Part shown: positions 1 through 5,855 of the stretch, in pieces
Layout: each line of letters starts with the position of its first letter
Numbering within the stretch: position 1 is the stretch's first letter
NCBI GenBank assembly: GCA_041685645.1
Contig: JAWLFI010000157.1
Location: forward strand, 1-5,855
Reading direction: 5' to 3'
DNA from: JAWLFI01 sp041685645
GTDB lineage: Bacteria > Bacteroidota > Bacteroidia > Chitinophagales > Saprospiraceae
DNA length: 5,855 nucleotides
The notes under the pieces: generated by a model
What the model saw: the letters and a program-made list of their open reading frames with translations, nothing else
What the model was told of the DNA's origin: nothing
Database searches by the model: none
Position numbers and translations under genes: made by a program

Positions 1-178
1 GTTGAGAATGGAGTCTTTCCCAAATAATATATTTGAATAAGAGCCCATTTACGTTCTGCGCCACTTCAAATTGCTGAATCGAATTTCAACTTTCGAATGA
101 TCGGTACTGAAATACGTCTTCACACGGGTCAGCCATTGTTTTAGCGCTCTATCTTGTATGTAGTTTCATCCTTTAAGG
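1..178. other. AT-rich stretch with no supportable gene
   Basis: About 39% GC by hand count. On the + strand every frame is closed by stops within the first 75 bases; a 12-codon open stretch ending in TAA at 38-40 could be the tail of an upstream + strand gene, but it is too short to judge. On the - strand a 38-codon open stretch (165 down to 52) ends in TAA at 51-49 and is followed at once, in the same frame, by ATG at 48-46 and 15 more open codons to the window edge. It has no good start and I do not recognise its translation. No convincing promoter or terminator was found. Confidence 0.6.
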
Positions 179-182
179 GTAA

Positions 183-198
183 GCGCCCGGCAGGGCGC
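183..198. repeat. Perfect 6-bp hairpin, 4-base loop
   Basis: GCGCCC at 183-188 pairs with GGGCGC at 193-198 around the loop GGCA. It is the first stem-loop of the GC-rich island. No T-run follows on either strand, so it is not a standard intrinsic terminator. Confidence 0.7.
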
Positions 199-220
199 AA
201 GCGTGAGGTGCCCGGAGGAT

Positions 221-242
221 GCCGGCCGCGCAGCTGGCCGGC
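221..242. repeat. Perfect 7-bp GC-only hairpin
   Basis: GCCGGCC at 221-227 pairs with GGCCGGC at 236-242 around an 8-base loop. All seven pairs are G-C, making it the strongest single stem in the window. No T-run follows on either strand. Confidence 0.75.
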
Positions 243-243
243 A

Positions 244-273
244 GTCCGCTGCAGAGCGGAGCTCTGCGAGGAC
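244..273. repeat. Two mutually exclusive hairpins
   Basis: TCCGCT at 245-250 pairs with AGCGGA at 255-260 (loop GCAG). Alternatively GCAGAGC at 251-257 pairs with GCTCTGC at 261-267 (3-base loop), and GTCC at 244-247 can then close with GGAC at 270-273. The two folds share bases 251-260, so only one can form at a time. The pairing is seen directly; any switching role is speculative. Confidence 0.55.
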
Positions 274-297
274 GGAGCGTTCAAGCCGCGAACTCCG
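273..297. repeat. Hairpin with a two-base bulge
   Basis: CGGA at 273-276 pairs with TCCG at 294-297 and GTTC at 279-282 pairs with GAAC at 290-293; the two bases 277-278 are bulged and the loop is 283-289. The palindrome CTCCGGAG at 293-300 overlaps its right side. Confidence 0.5.
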
Positions 298-311
298 GAG
301 GGGACCGACCC

Positions 312-334
312 GACCCAAAATTTTGGGGAGGGTC
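312..334. repeat. Inverted repeat containing a perfect 14-bp palindrome
   Basis: GACCC at 312-316 is complementary to GGGTC at 330-334. Inside lies the perfect palindrome CCCAAAATTTTGGG at 314-327, an uninterrupted two-fold symmetric site of the kind a dimeric DNA-binding protein could recognise. The left arm is preceded by near-tandem GACC, GACCC, GACCC units (303-316). It ends 126 bases before the start codon at 461. It could be the terminal part of the repeat element or an operator; nothing in the window decides this. Confidence 0.5.
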
Positions 335-435
335 ACGCCCAAATTATTATTATTCATGGCTATCTTGATTTTTTAGATGTGGAGCGTGAAACGCCAAATA
401 GTAATGTTTTAAATGGGAGGGCTTGAGGATATTTC

Positions 436-454
436 TTATTTTTAGAAAAAATAA
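436..454. repeat. AT-only inverted repeat just before the GTG start
   Basis: TTATTTTT at 436-443 is complementary to AAAAATAA at 447-454 with a 3-base loop, ending six bases before the GTG at 461. There is no Shine-Dalgarno sequence in this interval; the nearest purine run (GGGAGGG, 415-421) is about 40 bases upstream and too far to serve. The stem contains only A-T pairs and would be weak in RNA. The stretch around 430-460 is also a plausible promoter region, but no -10/-35 pair stands out. Confidence 0.4.
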
Positions 455-460
455 TATAGA

Positions 461-1708
461 GTGAGTTCATTTTCATTTATCCATGCGGCTGATTTGCATA
501 TTGAAAGTCCATATAAGAGTATTGCAGATCTGAACGGGCGACTGGCCGATCGGCTGATTGAGGAGAGTCAGTCGGCTTTTCGGCGGCTGGTTGAAGTTTG
601 TATTGCGGAGGAGGTTGACTTTTTAGTCCTGGCTGGGGATGCTTTTGATAGCGGTTCCGGTAATTTGGGTGCGCAATTGCGATTTTTGGAGGGCATGAAG
701 CGTCTGGATGAGCAAGGGATCAAAGTGTATTTAATATGTGGAAATCACGATCCTCTGGATCAATGGTCGGATTACCTATCTTTTCCCGGTAACGTACATA
801 TATTTGGTGGAGAAGAGGTGGAACGTTTGGAATTTTATACAGGTGGACAGCTTCAAGCGGCGATTTATGGGGTTTCATATCTCACCCAGCGCGAGGATCG
901 AAAATTGGTGAATAAGTATTCGGCTGAGGCCGAGGATCCGTTTTCGATTGGCCTACTTCACGGGAATTTTGGTTCGGACACAGGGCATGCTAATTATGCG
1001 CCCTTCACAACTGCAGAATTAAGAGCTGCTGGGATGGATTATTGGGCTCTGGGTCATATTCACAAACGGGAGGTGATCAATGAGGAGCGTCCTCTGGCGA
1101 TTTATCCCGGCAATTTGCAGGGCCGACATTTCAATGAGACGGGGCGGAAAGGCTGTATGAAAGTGGAAGTGGAAGCAGGGCGAGTGTCAGACTATCAATT
1201 CCTGCCGCTGTCAGAAGTTGTTTTTGAGCGGTACACACTGGATATTACTGACATAGAGGAATTGGAGACCTTAGATCAGCGATTGAATCAATTGAGAGAG
1301 GAACTGGACTATCCGAAGGAAGTTTCAGTATTACTGCGATTGACTTTAACGGGGGCTACTCCGCTACATCGTTCGCTGGATGAGGAAGAGGTTCGGAAGT
1401 TTTGGAATCAACGATGCGGAGACTTTTCGGATGTCTTTATGTTTATCGACACCATTGTCAATACGACGCGACCGCCCATTCATATTGAAGAACGTCGGCA
1501 ATCTCCTGATTTTGTGGGTTATGTGTTACGTCGCTTTGAGGAGTATGAAAAGAACCCTAAGGCTTTGCAAGAGTTGTCCGATGAAATCTTTGAAGAGTTG
1601 CGCCGATCGCAGTTTAAAAAGTACATTCCCGACTTGAGTGAGGATGAATTGAAAGAAGCGCTGGAGTTGGGTCAGTGGGAGCTCATCACATCATTAATAG
1701 AGGCATAA
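461..1708 (+). CDS. yhaO: SbcD/Mre11-like metallophosphoesterase, YhaO family
   Basis: DNA repair nuclease subunit expected to cut DNA ends together with the ATPase encoded next to it. The N-terminal calcineurin-like phosphoesterase domain (residues about 4-225) shows every metal-binding motif of the Mre11/SbcD family: D11-x-H13, G59-D60, G94-N95-H96-D97, H167 and G198-H199-x-H201, with P216-G217-N218 behind them. All expected two-metal ligands are present, so it should be active. Residues 225-415 form the capping and ATPase-binding part; the acidic helical tail (about 350-415) probably contacts the partner's coiled-coil base. The 415 residues match the roughly 400 usual for YhaO. The GTG start is chosen because an in-frame TAA lies at 452-454 and motif I begins at residue 8, leaving no other start. 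There is no clear ribosome binding site. It ends 11 bases before the ATPase gene, so the two are surely co-transcribed. A plain sbcD label is the alternative; the membrane-type partner favours YhaO. Confidence 0.93.
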   Translation: MSSFSFIHAADLHIESPYKSIADLNGRLADRLIEESQSAFRRLVEVCIAEEVDFLVLAGDAFDSGSGNLGAQLRFLEGMKRLDEQGIKVYLICGNHDPLDQWSDYLSFPGNVHIFGGEEVERLEFYTGGQLQAAIYGVSYLTQREDRKLVNKYSAEAEDPFSIGLLHGNFGSDTGHANYAPFTTAELRAAGMDYWALGHIHKREVINEERPLAIYPGNLQGRHFNETGRKGCMKVEVEAGRVSDYQFLPLSEVVFERYTLDITDIEELETLDQRLNQLREELDYPKEVSVLLRLTLTGATPLHRSLDEEEVRKFWNQRCGDFSDVFMFIDTIVNTTRPPIHIEERRQSPDFVGYVLRRFEEYEKNPKALQELSDEIFEELRRSQFKKYIPDLSEDELKEALELGQWELITSLIEA

Positions 1709-1719
1709 GTTGAGTACTC

Positions 1720-4677
1720 ATGATTATAAAGAAAATACATATCGATGGTTACGGAATATTTCACGATCACACCATTGATGGCTTTCGACCCGGCATTAAC
1801 GTATTGTATGGGCGAAATGAATCGGGAAAAAGTACATTGCTCGACTTTATTCGAATGACTTTGTTTGGCTATGAGCATTTCCACGTGGATCGAAGGCCTC
1901 CTTTGTCCGGTGGGAACCATGGCGGATCTATTGAAGTTTTATTCAGCAATGCCGGCGAGACCAGTCGATTGTATCGCTCGGGGCAGAATAACGGTATTGA
2001 GTTCCACCATCAGGGAGATGTATTCACACAGGAGGAAGTATGGAAGCGAAAACTGGATCATGCAGAGTCGGATTTGTTCAAGAATATTTACGGAATAACT
2101 CTGGATGAATTGACCGAGAAAGATCAATTGACCAAATCGCAGATGAAGGATAAAATCTTCAGCATGGGGCTGGGATTGGCCGATGTGCAACTCGGAGAAG
2201 TGCAGAAAAGCATTGAGGAGCGTGCGCAGGATATTTACAAGCCAAGAGGTCGAGTACAAATCCTGAATAACTTGAGTGATGAGATAGAGGAACTAGAGAG
2301 TGAAATCCGAGTATTGCAAGGAACGGTTACCACATTTGACGAATTGCAGCGCGAACTGGAACAATTAGAGGAAGAGAAAGCCCGAAAAGCAAAGGAAATG
2401 CAAGTGTTGCGAGTTGAAGAGCAAAAAGCGCAAATGTTGGAGCGCGTGTTCGATCGCTTTGTAGATTTTCGCGCGGCGAGTAATACCTTAGAGGAATTAC
2501 CCAAGGGGCGCATTATTCCCGAGCAAATTGTGGAAGGATACGAACAAGAGCGAAAGGCAATAGACAAGGAGCAGCAGAAGCAGCGCGAACTGGAAGATAA
2601 AAGAAAGCAACTCATTAGGGAAAAAGAGGCTTTGCAATGGTTGCCTGTTTACGAAGAGGAGATGGAAGCGCTGACCTTTTTGAAGGAAAACATCAAAGTG
2701 TGCGAGGAAGCTCAAAAAACGCAGCGTCATCTTGGCGATAGTCTTCGAGATATTGAGTCGCAACAACAAGAGTTGGTCAATGCCTGGAAGGGAACCCTGA
2801 GTCGAGAATCGATATTGGACTTGAGTGGCGTTAAATTGCTATACAATAAGGCAGAGGCCAGCAAATCCAACATCGATGAGTTGGAGAATGAGGAGGAGCG
2901 CATTCGGGATCGGCAGAGTGATCTGCACCGGGAGGAGGCTACTCTTCAGGCAGAAAAAGAACAATTAGAGCAGCAACGAAATGGATTAGCTCTCAAAAGC
3001 GACAAAGAGAAAAGTGCGGCCACAGATGAAATTCGCCGCATGGCCGTTGAGATGGATAGCATGAACTTGTCCGTTTCGGGTGAGGATGGGGCACCCAAAA
3101 TACTTGTAATGGTTATGCTCATTGCAGGTTTGCTTCTGGCAATTTTGGGCGGTGTTTTATCATTGGGTCATTTCGGGTTGAATCTACTGTTGATCGGCAT
3201 TGGCTTACTACTTCTTATTTTGGCCATTAGTCAGTTGATGAAGAGTGGATCCTCAGGTGATTCCCTAGGAAAATGGGAGAGCCTCAGTCGCCGCCAGAAG
3301 GAAATGGAAGATCAGGTGCGGGCGTATGAGGCATATGCTGACAAGCATTTGCAATGGGCGGTGAGAAAAAAGGCGATGGAGGAGCAGGCAGAGCGTCTGC
3401 AAAGAGAGTTGGAGCAAAAAGTTGCCAGGCGAAAGGAGGAGTTCGAGCAATGGCATCGGGAGTTATTACCCACTCCGTTGCCACCGGACTGGAGCCCGGC
3501 TACTTTTTTGTCTGCAGAGCGGGATATTTCAGCCTATAAGGATTTAGAAAACCAATTGCGCGATAAGCAGGAGCGATTGGAACAAGCCCAGAAGACCATT
3601 GATAGATTTAAGTCAGTCATAGAAGTATTTCCCACTAATGCTGATGAAGATCTCATTTTGCGCGGTCGGCGCATTATTGATCAGTTGGAGTCTACGCGCG
3701 AGACCATAAAGCAAAAAGAGGATCTGAATCGCCAACTTCTGGATATTACTGCACAATTAGAGGCCGCAAAGGCCGAAGAGGAAAGGCGTTCTAAGATGTT
3801 ATTGGACTGGGAGGAAGAGTACATAGAGGGCGAAATGGACTGGTCTGAACATCTAGAGTGGCAAAAGAAGTGGCAAACGGCAGATCGGGAGCGGGCTGAG
3901 GCGCGACGCGATATCGAACAGTTGACCGGGGTGGATCAGTTTGAGGCAACGGCGGAGCAGCTGAAAAGCTCCAACAAGCTGGAGTTAGAAGTGCAGTTGG
4001 GTCAAATACAGGACCGGGTAGAGGAAAAAGAAGGGCTACTGACGGAGACCGATCAGCAATTAGGTCGGATTCAGCAGCGCTGTGATCAGTTGCTTCAGCC
4101 CGATGACTTACAGAAAAAAAACAGCGCTTTGGAATCTCTTTACGAGCAGATGAAGTCCGCTCAAAAGCAATGGCTGAGTCTCAAGCTTTCAACGGCCATT
4201 TTGGAGAAGGCCAAGAAGCACTTTGAAAAAGAGAAGCAACCTCGCGTCATCACCAATTCACGTCAGTATTTTAAAACGATAACAAATGGCCGTTACACGG
4301 GCATCGAATTGTCCTTGACCGATTCAGATATTCGCTTAGAAACCGCCAAAGGTCAAGTGAAGCGTGTCGAACAGTTGAGTCGGGGTACCAGAGAGCAATT
4401 GCTGTTAGCACTTCGTCTGGGCTTGATCGCCGAGTACGAGGAGCAGGCAGAGGATCTTCCCGTTGCATTGGATGATGTTTTCGTCAATTTTGATGCCGTA
4501 CGGGCGGAAAGCACGGCTAAAGTGCTGGCCGAATTTGCAAAAAACAGGCAGATTATCATTTTTACCTGTCATTCGACGACGAGGGATCTTTTCCAATCAT
4601 TCAATGCGAATATTTTAGAATGGAAGCCGGAGAATGACAGCCCGGAATTGCCCTTGCATTTGACCAAAGAGTCTTAA
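1720..4677 (+). CDS. yhaN: SbcC/Rad50-like AAA ATPase with central membrane hairpin, YhaN family
   Basis: SMC/Rad50-like ATPase, the partner of the nuclease encoded just upstream. The ATP site is split between the ends. Near the N-terminus is the Walker A motif G31-RNES-G36-K37-S38. Near the C-terminus are the ABC signature L886-S-R-G-T-R-E-Q893, Walker B ending L917-D918-D919, the D-loop around N923-F-D925, and the switch H951. Between them run two Glu/Gln/Lys-rich coiled-coil arms (about 185-445 and 510-830), broken by proline-containing stretches near 258-270 and 584-593. At the exact middle are two hydrophobic segments (about 461-482 and 487-506) joined by a short turn. There is no CxxC zinc hook; the only cysteines are C328, C788 and C950. 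The length of 985 residues and the central membrane segments fit YhaN (about 960 in Bacillus subtilis) better than SbcC. The ATG lies 11 bases after the upstream stop with no strong ribosome binding site, suggesting translation linked to the upstream gene. The last four bases overlap the convergent helicase gene. Confidence 0.93.
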   Translation: MIIKKIHIDGYGIFHDHTIDGFRPGINVLYGRNESGKSTLLDFIRMTLFGYEHFHVDRRPPLSGGNHGGSIEVLFSNAGETSRLYRSGQNNGIEFHHQGDVFTQEEVWKRKLDHAESDLFKNIYGITLDELTEKDQLTKSQMKDKIFSMGLGLADVQLGEVQKSIEERAQDIYKPRGRVQILNNLSDEIEELESEIRVLQGTVTTFDELQRELEQLEEEKARKAKEMQVLRVEEQKAQMLERVFDRFVDFRAASNTLEELPKGRIIPEQIVEGYEQERKAIDKEQQKQRELEDKRKQLIREKEALQWLPVYEEEMEALTFLKENIKVCEEAQKTQRHLGDSLRDIESQQQELVNAWKGTLSRESILDLSGVKLLYNKAEASKSNIDELENEEERIRDRQSDLHREEATLQAEKEQLEQQRNGLALKSDKEKSAATDEIRRMAVEMDSMNLSVSGEDGAPKILVMVMLIAGLLLAILGGVLSLGHFGLNLLLIGIGLLLLILAISQLMKSGSSGDSLGKWESLSRRQKEMEDQVRAYEAYADKHLQWAVRKKAMEEQAERLQRELEQKVARRKEEFEQWHRELLPTPLPPDWSPATFLSAERDISAYKDLENQLRDKQERLEQAQKTIDRFKSVIEVFPTNADEDLILRGRRIIDQLESTRETIKQKEDLNRQLLDITAQLEAAKAEEERRSKMLLDWEEEYIEGEMDWSEHLEWQKKWQTADRERAEARRDIEQLTGVDQFEATAEQLKSSNKLELEVQLGQIQDRVEEKEGLLTETDQQLGRIQQRCDQLLQPDDLQKKNSALESLYEQMKSAQKQWLSLKLSTAILEKAKKHFEKEKQPRVITNSRQYFKTITNGRYTGIELSLTDSDIRLETAKGQVKRVEQLSRGTREQLLLALRLGLIAEYEEQAEDLPVALDDVFVNFDAVRAESTAKVLAEFAKNRQIIIFTCHSTTRDLFQSFNANILEWKPENDSPELPLHLTKES
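3100..3237 (+). other. Central two-pass transmembrane hairpin of the YhaN-like ATPase
   Basis: Residues 461-506 hold two runs of about 20 almost purely hydrophobic residues separated by a four-residue turn (G483-H-F-G486). Lysine precedes them (K460) and follows them (K508), so both coiled-coil arms would stay on the same, cytoplasmic side. There are 460 residues before the hairpin and 479 after it, so it caps the folded-back coiled coil exactly where Rad50 and SbcC carry the zinc hook. The hydrophobicity is seen directly; membrane insertion is inferred and agrees with the membrane prediction known for Bacillus YhaN. Confidence 0.85.
4674..4677. other. Tail-to-tail overlap of convergent genes at a shared TTAA
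   Basis: The + strand ATPase gene stops with TAA at 4675-4677 and the - strand helicase gene stops with TAA read from 4676 to 4674. The palindrome TTAA supplies both stops. There is no intergenic space, and no stem-loop followed by a T-run is visible close to either end, so transcripts of the two units probably overlap. Confidence 0.9.
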
Positions 4678-5855
4678 TCTGCCAGCAGGCGGAGTTTCAT
4701 TTTCCGTATGCGATCCTCAAGTTGCTCACTACTCATGCGTTCGCGGAGTCGATCGACAATGATGGGAAAGGCGAAAGGCGTTGCTTTTTCCGGACGTTGG
4801 ATGTACATGCTCTGCCGTTGAATTCGATCCAGGGCTGATCTCAATCGACTCTCTTCCAGCTGAAAGGTCTTTACCTCTTCAAAGCTCTGCAGAAATAACA
4901 GATTGTCCGGATCATAAGACTCAAAGACGTCAAACAAAAGCCCGGCTGAACTCTGCAGGTGTTTGTCCTTCTTCCGTTTGCCCGGATATCCCTGAAATAG
5001 TAATCCGCCGATGGATGCAATATCGCGAAACCGCCGTCGAGCCATTTCAATTTCATTGATACTGGCGCCAATATCCCGCGAAAGAAAGTCTGTGCTTAGA
5101 CAGGATCGCAGGACCTCCTCGTCAATGTGAAAAGGCTGATCGGATAAGAGCTCTAGTCCGTAGTCATTCATGGCAATTGAAAAACTGATCGCTTGCTTTC
5201 TACTGAGTCGATAAGCGAGCAATGCGCCCAATCCCTCGTGAACCAATCGACCTTCAAAGGGGTACAACACACAGTGATGGCCCTCGCGATCTTCAAAATA
5301 CTCGACCAAAAAGTCTGTCGATTGGGGTAAATATGACCGCTCAGCCTGCAGTTCCAGCAAGGGCACCAAAGCCTCCATTTCGGGATCCGTAATATCCCCG
5401 GATCGGAATAAATCGACCTGATGTCGGATGGCTGCCCCTAGCTGACTCGACAAGGGCATGCGACCGCCCATCCAGGAAGGCACCCTCCCCGCCCTGGATC
5501 GCGAGCGCTGAACGATAACCGTATCGGCCTGAATGCTTTTCAACTTCAAATTGCGCCCGGCAAACCAAAACACGTCGCCCACTTGTAATTGACTGATGAA
5601 CCACTCTTCAATTTGCCCCAGTTTCTTACCGTTTTTGAATTTGACCTGCAAAGCCTGATCGCTCACAATTGTTCCGATCGACATGCGATGTCGCTGGCCG
5701 ATACTTTTCTTGAGCACGCGCACCCGACCACTTGAATCAATACCTACTTTTCGAAATTGCTCATAGGCTTGCAGTCCATCGCCTCCTTCCATCAAAAAGT
5801 GCAGTAAGCGCTGATAGCTTTCGGAATCCAGATGTCGAAAGCAGAAAGTTTTTTG
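4674..5855 (-). CDS. Ligase-associated Lhr-type DEXH-box helicase, C-terminal part (partial)
   Basis: Last 393 residues of a superfamily 2 helicase of the Lhr group, specifically the ligase-associated DNA damage response type, normally about 800-850 residues. The frame is open to the window edge, so the start and the N-terminal RecA-like helicase domains lie outside; the apparent start near 5795 is internal. In fragment numbering, residues 1-55 are the end of the winged-helix region, 55-120 a beta-rich segment containing E83-E-W-F and G93-D-V-F-W-F-A-G100, and about 120-393 the DEAD/H-associated C-terminal domain. Family hallmarks are R124-V-P-S-W-M-G-G-R-M-P-L, E191-G-H-H, Y198-P-F-E-G-R-L-V-H-E-G208, N230-D-Y-G, G289-Y-P-G-K-R, Y314-D-P-D-N-L-L and F363-P-I-I-V-D-R-L-R-E-R. 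No frameshift or internal stop is seen. The protein is expected to translocate on single-stranded DNA and unwind DNA or RNA-DNA hybrids. Relatives sit with an ATP-dependent ligase, a beta-lactamase-fold exonuclease and the phosphoesterase PdeM; here the 3' neighbour is the convergent nuclease-ATPase operon instead. It might be called simply lhr. Confidence 0.92.
   Translation of the reverse strand, partial: QKTFCFRHLDSESYQRLLHFLMEGGDGLQAYEQFRKVGIDSSGRVRVLKKSIGQRHRMSIGTIVSDQALQVKFKNGKKLGQIEEWFISQLQVGDVFWFAGRNLKLKSIQADTVIVQRSRSRAGRVPSWMGGRMPLSSQLGAAIRHQVDLFRSGDITDPEMEALVPLLELQAERSYLPQSTDFLVEYFEDREGHHCVLYPFEGRLVHEGLGALLAYRLSRKQAISFSIAMNDYGLELLSDQPFHIDEEVLRSCLSTDFLSRDIGASINEIEMARRRFRDIASIGGLLFQGYPGKRKKDKHLQSSAGLLFDVFESYDPDNLLFLQSFEEVKTFQLEESRLRSALDRIQRQSMYIQRPEKATPFAFPIIVDRLRERMSSEQLEDRIRKMKLRLLAD

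Larger units (their letters stand above)
179..340. repeat. GC-rich island of consecutive inverted repeats (possible interspersed repeat or structured RNA)
   Basis: This block is about 71% GC by hand count, against about 39% on its left and 28% on its right, with sharp edges. It is packed with stem-loops in series: 183-198, 221-242, 245-260 (or the competing 251-267), 273-297 and 312-334. In addition GCGTGA at 201-206 is complementary to TCACGC at 333-338, which could close the set into one domain, although it competes for two bases with the 312-334 stem. Reading frames stay open through it on both strands (154-426 +, 166-357 -), which is expected from GC-rich sequence poor in stop codons; the + strand translation is rich in Arg, Pro and Gly and shows no domain, so I do not call a gene. 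It could be a REP/MITE-like interspersed element, a structured non-coding RNA, or a long leader of the operon beginning at 461. The composition contrast and hairpins are seen directly; the nature of the element is inference. Confidence 0.6.

Noticed and set aside
183..334. CRISPR array or tandem repeat in the GC-rich island
   Set aside because: The stem-loops differ in sequence and there are no regularly spaced identical direct repeats.
343..354. Four tandem ATT units
   Set aside because: Too short to be a meaningful microsatellite; it is part of a generally AT-rich leader.
166..357. 63-codon - strand open frame antisense to the same island
   Set aside because: It is open only because the GC-rich block lacks stops on both strands; it has no recognisable product or start signals.
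154..426. 90-codon + strand open frame across the GC-rich island
   Set aside because: It begins with a TTG lacking a ribosome binding site, runs through hairpin-rich DNA that is poor in stops, and its Arg/Pro/Gly-rich translation followed by a run of Ile from the ATT repeat shows no domain. It is best explained by composition.
2235..2769. Serine-, cysteine- and leucine-rich - strand frames inside the ATPase gene
   Set aside because: They are antisense shadows of the Glu/Gln/Lys-rich coiled-coil codons; the + strand frame has clear family motifs throughout.
4655..4700. Possible bidirectional terminator between the convergent genes
   Set aside because: Only a 4-bp stem with a two-base loop (4679-4688) is visible and no T-run follows on either strand.
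5793..5795. TTG followed by ATG as the start of the - strand helicase gene
   Set aside because: The same frame is open for 20 more codons to the window edge and continues with family-like winged-helix sequence, and the protein would lack its helicase domains; the gene is truncated by the window, not starting here.

Overview
This window carries a DNA-repair locus: two co-directional + strand genes for a Rad50/Mre11-like (SbcC/SbcD-like) pair, meeting tail to tail with the 3' part of a ligase-associated Lhr-type DEXH helicase on the - strand. The organism is a bacterium of intermediate GC. Neither + strand gene has a recognisable Shine-Dalgarno sequence, and the first starts with GTG behind an A-rich stretch. 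Together with a ligase-associated helicase, this would suit Bacteroidota or a neighbouring phylum, but that is a low-confidence inference.

Layout. Positions 1-178 are AT-rich (about 39% GC by hand count) and hold no gene I can support. Positions 179-340 form a sharply bounded GC-rich island (about 71% GC) made almost entirely of consecutive inverted repeats; it looks like an interspersed repeat or a structured RNA rather than a gene. Positions 341-460 are a very AT-rich leader (about 28% GC). At 461-1708 lies a 415-residue metallophosphoesterase of the YhaO branch of SbcD/Mre11 nucleases. After 11 bases, 1720-4677 encodes a 985-residue YhaN-type SMC/Rad50-like ATPase, with ABC half-sites at the two ends, two long coiled-coil arms, and a double membrane segment at the exact middle where Rad50 would have a zinc hook. 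At 4674-5855 (- strand, running off the right edge) are the last 393 residues of the helicase. The two convergent reading frames share the four bases TTAA, which give a TAA stop on both strands.

How they work together. The first two genes almost certainly form one operon and one nuclease-ATPase complex that processes DNA ends; the middle hydrophobic hairpin implies tethering to the inner membrane. The helicase belongs to a separate transcription unit, probably with an ATP-dependent DNA ligase outside the window, but also acts in DNA damage response. All three families are known. The features most worth a second look are the GC-rich structured island and the membrane hairpin in place of a zinc hook. 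I see no mobile element gene, tRNA, rRNA or CRISPR array.
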